Position numbers and translations under genes: made by a program
Part shown: one piece after another, positions 6,233 through 12,227 of the stretch
Layout of the letters: each line of letters starts with the position of its first letter
Numbering within the stretch: the stretch's first letter is position 1
The notes under the pieces: generated by a model
The model's database searches: none
What the model was told of the DNA's origin: nothing
The model's input: the letters and a program-made list of their open reading frames with translations, nothing else
NCBI GenBank assembly: GCA_023436525.1
Contig: JAEZIW010000042.1
Location: 1-12,227 of the forward strand
Source of the DNA: Bacillota bacterium
GTDB taxonomy: Bacteria > Bacillota > Clostridia > Christensenellales > SZUA-584
DNA length: 12,227 bases
Direction: 5' to 3'

Positions 6233-7114
6233 ATGAACAATATCTATAGGAACAAACCGGCGATCATACTGTTCTTACTGCCTGCGGCGATTCTCTTTTT
6301 TTCGATTATTGTCATTCCGGTTATCATGTCGGTTTATTACAGCCTTCAGGATTGGGATGGCATGTCTGATATGAAGTTTGTGGGTTTCGATAATTATATC
6401 AAACTTTTCACGAGTTCAACAATCAACTTTCCGCAGTCGCTGCTGAACGCCGTGTTATATATGTCAGCCTCCGTTTTTATACAGCTGCCGTTCTCGCTGC
6501 TGCTGGCGTTGCTGCTGGCAAGAGGAAGACGAGGCAGCCGTATGTTTCTGTCGGCGTATTTTATCCCGGTATTGCTCTCCACTGTTGTCATCGGCCAGTT
6601 ATGGCTGAAAATATACAACCCTGATTATGGTTTGTTGAATCAGGGGCTGAGTGCTCTGGGCTTGGAATCCTGGTCAAAAGCCTGGCTTGGTGACAGGGGA
6701 ACGGCGCTGGTGGCAGCCTTTATTCCAACGATGTGGCAGTTTACCGGATATCATATGCTGCTGATGTATGCGGGCATTCAGGGTGTTCCCAACGAAATCA
6801 AGGAGGCCGCTTTAATAGACGGGGCCTCAGAATCCCAGATCAACAGAAAAATAATCATACCCATGATCAAGCCTGTCTTGCGCGTGTGTCTGATAATTTC
6901 GGTGACCGGCTCACTGAAGATATTTGATATGGTCTACATTCTTACAGGCGGCGGGCCTGCTCACGCGACCGAGGTGCCCAGTACACTGTTGTATTCAAGA
7001 ATGTTTTTACGAAACCAATATGGCCTTGGAAGCGCCATCGCTGTGTTGTTGATCGCTTTATGCATGATTTTGGCTATAGTGATTCGAAAATCATTTAAAA
7101 CGGAGGTAAACTGA
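6233..7114 (+). CDS. Sugar ABC transporter permease, MalF/UgpA-like
   Basis: The protein has 293 residues with about six membrane helices (near 10-36, 70-97, 103-127, 156-180, 212-236 and 262-286). The binding-protein-dependent permease EAA loop is clear at 188-212: EIKEAALIDGASE, with Glu191, Ala192, Ala193 and Gly197, followed by IIIPMIKP. This loop docks on the ATPase. The MalF-like N terminus is short, without the extra helices of E. coli MalF, as is usual for Gram-positive CUT1 systems. GGGGAG (6222-6227) is the ribosome site. Its stop codon directly abuts the start of the second permease, so translation is coupled. It should form a heterodimer with that permease and receive sugar from the upstream lipoprotein. 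Confidence 0.93.
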   Translation: MNNIYRNKPAIILFLLPAAILFFSIIVIPVIMSVYYSLQDWDGMSDMKFVGFDNYIKLFTSSTINFPQSLLNAVLYMSASVFIQLPFSLLLALLLARGRRGSRMFLSAYFIPVLLSTVVIGQLWLKIYNPDYGLLNQGLSALGLESWSKAWLGDRGTALVAAFIPTMWQFTGYHMLLMYAGIQGVPNEIKEAALIDGASESQINRKIIIPMIKPVLRVCLIISVTGSLKIFDMVYILTGGGPAHATEVPSTLLYSRMFLRNQYGLGSAIAVLLIALCMILAIVIRKSFKTEVN

Positions 7115-7990
7115 ATGAAGCTTCAGCTTTCTACACCAACGAGCATCCAACTAAAGCATTCAAAAAAGTGGTTAACAAAAGAAGTGTTTGTGTACGCTCT
7201 GCTGATTATCTGGTTTATTATCAATGTATTCCCTCTGTATTGGATGTTTACTTTCTCGCTCAAGAGCAACGCCGAAATTTTCGGTGAAAACGTTATTGGC
7301 CTGCCGCAAAACTGGCTATGGGAAAATTTCGAAAAGGTTCTGGGCGTACACGATCTTTCCGGTTTTTTTCTGAACAGCATTATCGTGACCGGCATTACGA
7401 TTGTTCTGACGACCATCATTGGCATGATGGCTGCCTTTGCACTTTCCAGAATGGTATGGAAGGGACGAAAAGTCGCGAATCATATGGTGATTCTCGGAAT
7501 GACGATGCCCATTCATGCGTCGATATTACCTATATTTCTGGTGCTCTCAAAGCTCAAAATGCTGGATTCTTATCAATCACTTATTATTCCCTATACGGCT
7601 TTCGCGTTGTCCGTGGCGATTTTAATATTTGTCGGTTTTATGCAGGAGATCCCCAAAGAGCTCGATGAAGCCGCCTGTATTGACGGCTGTGGTGTGTGGC
7701 GCATATTCAGGCATGTGATATTTCCTATGATGCGTCCTTCCATTGCGACCGTGGGTATATTCACCTTTATTCAAGCCTGGAACGAATTGATGTTTGCTTT
7801 GATATTTATCAGCAAATCCGAATTCAGAACACTGACAGTGGGCTTACAGACGCTTTCGGGATCATATACAAGAGATTGGGGTCCCATCGGGGCATCGCTG
7901 GTGCTGGCAACCTTTCCAATGCTGTTGGTCTATGCCTTCTTAAGCAAAAAAATTCATGAAAGCGTCAGCGCCGGAGCCATTAAGGGCTGA
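7115..7990 (+). CDS. Sugar ABC transporter permease, MalG/UgpE-like
   Basis: The protein has 291 residues with about six membrane helices (near 24-46, 86-112, 123-145, 157-176, 203-225 and 258-280). The EAA loop at 182-210 reads ELDEAACIDGCG, with Glu185, Ala186, Ala187 and Gly191, followed by VIFPMMRPS. The FIQAWNELMFALIF segment after it is typical of MalG-type subunits. The ribosome site (GGAGG, 7102-7106) lies in the 3' end of the first permease gene and the ATG follows that gene's stop with no gap. It is the second half of the membrane channel of the importer. No convincing terminator follows before the kinase promoter, so some readthrough into the kinase gene is possible. Confidence 0.93.
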   Translation: MKLQLSTPTSIQLKHSKKWLTKEVFVYALLIIWFIINVFPLYWMFTFSLKSNAEIFGENVIGLPQNWLWENFEKVLGVHDLSGFFLNSIIVTGITIVLTTIIGMMAAFALSRMVWKGRKVANHMVILGMTMPIHASILPIFLVLSKLKMLDSYQSLIIPYTAFALSVAILIFVGFMQEIPKELDEAACIDGCGVWRIFRHVIFPMMRPSIATVGIFTFIQAWNELMFALIFISKSEFRTLTVGLQTLSGSYTRDWGPIGASLVLATFPMLLVYAFLSKKIHESVSAGAIKG

Positions 7991-8038
7991 GCGGAGTACT
8001 CACCAATGGGTGGTTGTGTTAACGCTTGTATAAATAGA

Positions 8039-8067
8039 TTTAAAATGAAGAATGTGGCTGTTATAAT
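8039..8067 (+). promoter_or_regulatory. Extended -10 promoter of the sensor kinase/response regulator genes
   Basis: TTTAAA (8039-8044), a 17-base spacer and a perfect TATAAT (8062-8067) preceded by TGT form a strong sigma-A-type promoter. The predicted start is near 8074, about 27 bases before the kinase ATG. This lets the sensor system be made independently of the transporter operon. Confidence 0.7.
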
Positions 8068-8100
8068 AAAAGCATCAATGCTGCTGTAGGAGGCTTTCAA

Positions 8101-9840
8101 ATGAAGGCGTTGACTCAGAAATTAAGAATGAAGCAGCACGGTGAGCATTCTTTAAAAAGCAAAACCTGGCGTTTTTTCCTATTGATTTTTTCTCTCTTTT
8201 GTGTGATATTTTCGACATCGTACCTCATTATTATGGACAGAGCTTCCGTGGACAACACGGTGTCGAACAGCGAAACAGCCATGACGAGCTTAAACAGCAA
8301 CATTAAGTCGAACTTTGACAGGTACAAAGAAATGTCTCGCCTGATTATGCTTAACAGTGCCGTCACAGATTTTTTGAATAACGACGCGTACAACCAGACG
8401 ACGGTATGTAACGGGGTTATCAGTATCACCAATATATACAGCTATATCGATTCCGTCTACATTTTTCATCTGGATGGTAAATTTGTTCGGACAGGTTCAG
8501 GCTTGATCGATGTTGATAAAAGGCTCTTGCAGACACAGGAGTGGAGACAACCATTATTGAAAGCAAAGGGAGGGGTTGTTCTCGGTGTTGACGGACAAGG
8601 TGCCTTTACCAAGCGCAGCGGCACCTTGATTTCGATGATGCGTCTTATTTATGATATTGAAACACAAAAAGAAATTGGTCTATTGGTGGTGAATCTGAAC
8701 CCAAATGTACTCTATACAGCCACACAAGGGACCAGTCATAACAGGCAGATCTGCTTTTTTGATAAACACGGCAACTTTCTCTGGGGCAATGAAGGGCTCA
8801 TCGATTCGTTCAACCAAGACTATGTGGATGATGGTTTCAAATGGCAAGAGGTTAACGTCGATGGAGAAAGACAGGTGCTTAGTTCATTCTCGATGCCGGA
8901 TTTGCCGATTGTACAGATCAGCCGATGTAAGGTGACGGCGGCCGAGATGAATTCAAGCGAAACCGTACTGCTGGTGATTACGCTGATTGCGGCGGTTTTA
9001 TTGTCAGTATTCGCAAGCGGGATATTCATTTCAAGCAACATTGCACGCCCCATCGATCTTTTAACCGAAGCGATGACAAGCACGCAGGTGGACGGCGAGC
9101 TTCACGAGATCAAGCTGGCGCTGCCCAACAACGAAATCCACCGTCTGGCAAACAGCTATAACAATATGGTGGCTCATATCCACCGTTTAATTGACGAATT
9201 GATACAAAAGGAAAGCAGCATACGGAATGCGGAGATGCGAACGCTGCAGGAGCAGATTAAGCCGCATTTTCTTTACAATTCGCTGGAGACAATCAGCTAT
9301 ATGGCGCTGCAAAGCAACGCGCCCAAGGTTCACGATGCGTTGGAAACGCTGGGGAGCTTTTACCGCAATTTTTTAAGCAAGGGCAGCAGGCAGATCATGC
9401 TCCGCAATGAGATTCTGATTGTGAAGGATTATCTGGCACTGCAGAAGCTGCGCTACGGAGACATTCTGGACGATGAATACATCGTGGACGACGACGTGCT
9501 GAATGCGCAGATACCCAAGCTGATATTGCAGCCACTCGTGGAAAACAGTCTGTACCATGGCATCAGGCTCAAAGGTGAAAAGGGAATCATCCGCATCAGT
9601 GCGTTTAAGAAGGACGACATGATCCATATATCTGTATTCGATTCCGGTGTCGGGATGTCTGAAGAACAGATAGCAAAAGCGCTTTCAAGCAACGTTGTTG
9701 ATACAGACGCGCTTTTTGGTTTTGGCCTTAAAGGGACAATTGAGAGAATCCGTTATTATTTCGACTATCGCAGCGAGATACAGATACGCAGTGAAATCGG
9801 CGAATTTACCGAGATTGAGATTATCATTCCAAGCAAGTGA
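8101..9840 (+). CDS. YesM-type sensor histidine kinase
   Basis: The protein has 579 residues. A first membrane helix (about 23-45) and a second (about 289-311) enclose an extracellular sensor domain of about 240 residues, probably Cache-like. A HAMP linker follows (about 312-366, ARPIDLLTEAM to NSYNNM). The kinase domain has the LytS/YesM-type phosphorylation motif LQEQIKPHFLYNSLE with His389, the N box LQPLVENSLYHG with Asn482, the G1 box DSGVGM with Asp514, and GFGLKGTIERIR. AGGAGG (8088-8093) lies seven bases before ATG 8101. It should phosphorylate the response regulator encoded nine bases downstream. YesM/YesN pairs next to CUT1 importers usually respond to extracellular oligosaccharides, sometimes together with the binding protein. 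The signal here is not known. Confidence 0.93.
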   Translation: MKALTQKLRMKQHGEHSLKSKTWRFFLLIFSLFCVIFSTSYLIIMDRASVDNTVSNSETAMTSLNSNIKSNFDRYKEMSRLIMLNSAVTDFLNNDAYNQTTVCNGVISITNIYSYIDSVYIFHLDGKFVRTGSGLIDVDKRLLQTQEWRQPLLKAKGGVVLGVDGQGAFTKRSGTLISMMRLIYDIETQKEIGLLVVNLNPNVLYTATQGTSHNRQICFFDKHGNFLWGNEGLIDSFNQDYVDDGFKWQEVNVDGERQVLSSFSMPDLPIVQISRCKVTAAEMNSSETVLLVITLIAAVLLSVFASGIFISSNIARPIDLLTEAMTSTQVDGELHEIKLALPNNEIHRLANSYNNMVAHIHRLIDELIQKESSIRNAEMRTLQEQIKPHFLYNSLETISYMALQSNAPKVHDALETLGSFYRNFLSKGSRQIMLRNEILIVKDYLALQKLRYGDILDDEYIVDDDVLNAQIPKLILQPLVENSLYHGIRLKGEKGIIRISAFKKDDMIHISVFDSGVGMSEEQIAKALSSNVVDTDALFGFGLKGTIERIRYYFDYRSEIQIRSEIGEFTEIEIIIPSK

Positions 9841-9849
9841 GGTCGAGTT

Positions 9850-10641
9850 ATGTTTAGAGTCATGCTTATCGATGATGAACAACCTACGCGTCTGCTGCTG
9901 AAAAAATCAATCGACTGGGCTTCGCTTGGTCTTGAAGTGGTGGGCGAAGCAGGAAGCGGGATTGAAGCCATCAATAAGATTGATGACCTAAGGCCGCATA
10001 TCGCGTTTGTGGATATCTGTATGCCATTTATGGGCGGCATCGAATTCTCCAAGCTGGCAGCCGGCCGCTATCCGAATCTCAAGATCATCGTTCTGACTGC
10101 TTTTGATGAATTTGAATATGCGCGTCAATGCATCGGGTTGAAGGTCTGCGGGTATATACTAAAGCCCATTGTCAGATCTGAGATTTATGAGGTGTTAAAT
10201 AAAGTCGTACAAAGCGTGGAAGAACCGGCCAAGGATACCGAAGAAAACAGAGAGATCGAGCCGTCAGCAATCCGCCGTATCGCCCGGTATGTGACCGAGA
10301 ACTATAAGGATTCAAGTCTTAATCTTACCTCCATCGCCCAGACGTTTGGATTCAACCCGAGCTATTTAAGCAGGCGGTTTAAAGCAGAGATCGGCAGTTC
10401 ATTTATCGAGTATCTCACAGAATGCCGAATGAAGAGAGCCATGACACTGGCCAATGAAAATCAAAAGATGTTTTGCATTGCATCCGCCGTTGGTATTCCA
10501 GATCCCAACTATTTCGGACGTTGTTTCAAGAAATATTCAGGCATCAGTTATTCAGAGTTTTGCAAAAACAGTACCGGGGCCGAAGCCAATTCGCGTATGG
10601 GGCAAATTTCATCTCCCCAAGACGGCTCAAACAGTAAATAA
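9850..10641 (+). CDS. YesN-type response regulator (REC + AraC DNA-binding domain), compact form
   Basis: The protein has 263 residues. The receiver domain (1-120) has acidic residues Asp8 and Asp9, phospho-acceptor Asp55 in FVDICMPFMGG, Thr83 and Lys105 (ILKP). A linker of only about 20 residues leads to an AraC/XylS domain (about 140-240) with two helix-turn-helix units: LTSIAQTFGFNPSYLSRRFK and a second around 208-231 containing IPDPNYFGRCFKKYSG. YesN-type regulators are often 350-540 residues with a middle region, so this one is short but has all key residues. Its ribosome site (GAGGT, 9839-9843) overlaps the kinase stop codon. It is the partner of that kinase and probably activates the importer promoter, where an inverted repeat and repeated TTTACCT motifs are candidate sites (inference). 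Confidence 0.93.
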   Translation: MFRVMLIDDEQPTRLLLKKSIDWASLGLEVVGEAGSGIEAINKIDDLRPHIAFVDICMPFMGGIEFSKLAAGRYPNLKIIVLTAFDEFEYARQCIGLKVCGYILKPIVRSEIYEVLNKVVQSVEEPAKDTEENREIEPSAIRRIARYVTENYKDSSLNLTSIAQTFGFNPSYLSRRFKAEIGSSFIEYLTECRMKRAMTLANENQKMFCIASAVGIPDPNYFGRCFKKYSGISYSEFCKNSTGAEANSRMGQISSPQDGSNSK

Positions 10642-10817
10642 AACGACGAAAGCGGCTCCACTTATACCGTTTTCGCACGTTGAAAAAAGGAGGCAAGAAT
10701 ATATCCGCAACAGCTTGCGGTGCGGCAGTGTGGAGACCTGCCGTAATGCCGTCGTCATTTTACGGACGGCGGTGAGCTGTACAGAAGCGGAGGCTGTGTA
10801 CAGCAAAGCGAATCAAT
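10642..10817 (+). other. Hairpin-rich intergenic leader before the ABC ATPase gene
   Basis: This 176-base gap contains a chain of perfect or near-perfect stems: CGAAAGCGG/CCGTTTTCG (10647-10675, one G-U), CCGCAA/TTGCGG (10705-10720), CGGCAG/CTGCCG (10723-10743), GCCGTC/GACGGC (10748-10770) and CTGTACAG with CTGTGTACAG (10777-10803). A further stem, CCGTAA (10741-10746) with TTACGG (10760-10765), would compete with two of these. A strong AGGAGG (10688-10693) has no ATG, GTG or TTG at a usable distance. No intrinsic terminator and no clear promoter were seen. It may be a structured mRNA leader or a decayed sequence. Confidence 0.45.
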
Positions 10818-11936
10818 ATGGCAAGAGTGGCTTTAAATGGCATCAGGAAGATTTTTGACAAAAATGTTGTGGCAGTCGATGATTTCAATCTGGATATTGC
10901 CGACAAGGAATTTGTGGTGCTGGTGGGCCCGTCGGGCTGCGGAAAGTCTACCACATTGAGAATGGTTGCAGGGCTGGAGGAGATCTCTGAGGGCGAGGTG
11001 TATATTGACGACCGTCTTGTCAACACTGTGCCGCCCAAGGATCGCGATATCGCGATGGTTTTTCAGAATTATGCGCTATATCCGCATATGACAGTGTATG
11101 AGAATATGGCCTTTGCCCTTAAGCTGCGCAAGATGAAGAAAGCGGAAATCGACTCACGCGTTCAGCAAGCTGCAGAAATCCTCGGAATGACCGAACTGCT
11201 CAAGCGCAAACCCAAGGCGCTGTCGGGCGGACAACGGCAGCGCGTGGCAATTGGCCGTGCCATTGTGCGTGAACCAAAGGTGTTTTTAATGGACGAACCG
11301 CTGTCGAATTTGGATGCCAAGCTGAGAAACCAAATGCGCGCTGAATTGATCAAGCTTCGCGAACGCATAAACACAACTTTTATATATGTGACCCATGATC
11401 AAATGGAGGCCATGACGCTTGGCGACCGTATCGTCATCATGAAGGACGGCCTCATACAGCAGATTGGTGCGCCGCAGGATGTGTTCAACCGTCCCGCAAA
11501 TAAATTTGTTGCAGGCTTTATCGGCACGCCGCAGATGAACTTTTTACCGGCAGAGCTTTGCATTTCCGGTCATGATTATATCGTACGCGTGGCCGGCGCA
11601 GAGATTAAGCTGCCAGCCGACAAACAGAAAATACTGCAACAAAAGAACCAGCCGACAGGAGACGTCCTGCTGGGCATTCGTCCCGAGCATATATGCTTGG
11701 CCTCTGCGGAAGAAGCCAATACCATAAAAGCCAAGGTGGATGTGTCAGAAATGATGGGCAGCGAGATATATCTCCATGTTGTCGCAGCTGACCGGGATAT
11801 CGTTATCCGCGTACAGCTTACAGATTTGGGGGAAACCGTATTCTCGCCGGGCAAGGCCAATCATATCAATTTCAGCATTTCCAAAGACTTGCTGCATCTG
11901 TTTGATATGACGACTGAAAAGAATATCTTTTGCTGA
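10818..11936 (+). CDS. Sugar ABC transporter ATPase, MsmK/UgpC/MalK family
   Basis: The protein has 372 residues, normal for the family. Walker A is GPSGCGKST (37-45), the Q-loop Gln is 83 (QNYALYPH), the signature is LSGGQRQR (135-142), Walker B is VFLMDE with catalytic Glu160, the D-loop is SNLDAK, and the switch His is 193 (THDQ). The C-terminal part (about 240-360) is the TOBE/regulatory region, containing GIRPEHI. It powers CUT1 sugar importers and probably serves the two permeases encoded upstream. It could also energise other sugar importers, as shared MsmK-type ATPases do. ATG 10818 begins the conserved start (MARVALNGIRKIF) but has no good ribosome site; the nearest GGAGG (10789-10793) is 24 bases away. 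No better in-frame start was found. Confidence 0.93.
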   Translation: MARVALNGIRKIFDKNVVAVDDFNLDIADKEFVVLVGPSGCGKSTTLRMVAGLEEISEGEVYIDDRLVNTVPPKDRDIAMVFQNYALYPHMTVYENMAFALKLRKMKKAEIDSRVQQAAEILGMTELLKRKPKALSGGQRQRVAIGRAIVREPKVFLMDEPLSNLDAKLRNQMRAELIKLRERINTTFIYVTHDQMEAMTLGDRIVIMKDGLIQQIGAPQDVFNRPANKFVAGFIGTPQMNFLPAELCISGHDYIVRVAGAEIKLPADKQKILQQKNQPTGDVLLGIRPEHICLASAEEANTIKAKVDVSEMMGSEIYLHVVAADRDIVIRVQLTDLGETVFSPGKANHINFSISKDLLHLFDMTTEKNIFC

Positions 11937-12023
11937 TCGCCGTAACAAAAAAGATATGGCTAACAGACTTTTTTCTCCATGTCTGGGTTAAGGCTGATTT
12001 AATTCAATTGAGTATCTCACAAA

Positions 12024-12077
12024 CAGGCAAAAGCCGGCACGCACAGTACCGGCTTTCTGTTATATCTTTTTTATTTT
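12024..12077 (+). terminator. Terminator after the ATPase gene, possibly bidirectional
   Basis: AAAGCCGG (12030-12037) pairs with CCGGCTTT (12049-12056), extended across a bulge by ACAG (12024-12027) with CTGT (12057-12060). A T-rich tail with TTTTTTATTTTT follows. On the other strand the stem is followed by TTTTGCCTGTTTG, so it may also end the convergent gene. The 87 bases between the ATPase stop and this hairpin hold no other recognisable feature. Confidence 0.75.
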
Positions 12078-12227
12078 TCATTGCAAATGTTGGGAGTCAC
12101 AGCCGCCGTATTCAACGTGATCTTCATGCCCGTTGCAGGCACTGCAGGCTGAACAGCCGCTGCAGCCGCCTTTTTTGCTCCGCCTTACGATCCGTACGAT
12201 TGTATACACAAGCGCAGTCAGTATGAT
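12078..12227 (-). CDS. FeoB-associated Cys-rich membrane protein, C-terminal part
   Basis: Reading leftward from the window edge, 49 residues precede a TGA at 12080-12078; the start lies beyond base 12227. The visible part begins with the end of a hydrophobic helix (IILTALVYTIVRIV), then a basic RRSKK and a Cys cluster GGCSGCSACSAC, and a His/Asp/Cys tail. The helix, basic residues and G-C-x-G-C-x-x-C pattern match the small FeoB-associated Cys-rich membrane proteins found at the end of Clostridia ferrous-iron transport (feo) operons. Those proteins are thought to help FeoB, but their role is poorly defined. This suggests a feo operon to the right, transcribed toward the sugar cluster. Some other small Cys-rich membrane protein cannot be excluded. 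Confidence 0.75.
   Translation of the reverse strand: MILTALVYTIVRIVRRSKKGGCSGCSACSACNGHEDHVEYGGCDSQHLQ

Noticed and set aside
8001..8026. Small CACC-AATG-GGTG hairpin after the second permease as a terminator
   Set aside because: The stem is only four base pairs and the following TTGTGTT is not a proper T-tract.
10679..10777. TTG-initiated frame of about 30 codons in the gap before the ATPase gene
   Set aside because: The AGGAGG lies inside it and not before it, and the composition follows the hairpins; no support for translation.
10454..10858. 134-codon rightward frame spanning the end of the response regulator and the start of the ATPase gene
   Set aside because: It overlaps two well-supported genes in another frame and has no family resemblance; treated as chance.
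11945..11977. AAAAAAG/CTTTTTT inverted repeat just after the ATPase gene
   Set aside because: The stem is almost all A-T pairs and a much stronger terminator follows at 12024.

Overview
The window looks like a chromosomal segment from a Gram-positive anaerobe of the Clostridia/Bacillota type, with roughly even base composition. The evidence is the strong AGGAGG-like ribosome sites, lipobox lipoproteins in place of periplasmic proteins, a YesM/YesN-type two-component system, a CUT1-type sugar ABC importer, and a FeoB-associated Cys-rich protein at the right edge. No rRNA, tRNA, insertion sequence, phage gene or CRISPR array was seen. The species cannot be named from the sequence alone.

Left part (1-1440). 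A leftward gene encodes a membrane-anchored tandem-rhodanese sulfurtransferase, cut by the window edge. Upstream of it, on the same strand, is a 25-codon ORF with its own good ribosome site. It carries a Cys-Arg-Cys-Arg run near its C terminus, so it looks like a cysteine-sensing leader peptide. A clear promoter precedes it. Two near-identical AT-rich half-palindromic sites flank that promoter. This leader/operator/rhodanese arrangement is the most novel-looking part of the window.

Middle part (1413-7990). A LacI-family regulator has an 18-bp perfect palindrome overlapping its ribosome site. It lies 10 bp ahead of a cytoplasmic family 3 glycoside hydrolase of the beta-xylosidase/beta-glucosidase type. 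A hairpin terminator ends that unit. Next come a 19-bp imperfect inverted repeat, a promoter, and an ABC importer: a lipoprotein binding protein, an intercistronic hairpin, and two permeases. The likely picture is uptake of a short oligosaccharide or glycoside, followed by intracellular hydrolysis by the GH3 enzyme.

Right part (7991-12227). A separate extended -10 promoter drives a YesM-type sensor kinase and a compact REC-AraC response regulator. They probably sense the extracellular glycan signal and activate the transporter. After a 176-base hairpin-rich gap comes a MsmK/UgpC-type ATPase, the presumed motor of the importer. A terminator separates it from a convergent gene that encodes the C-terminal end of a FeoB-associated Cys-rich membrane protein, which suggests an iron-uptake locus beyond the window.
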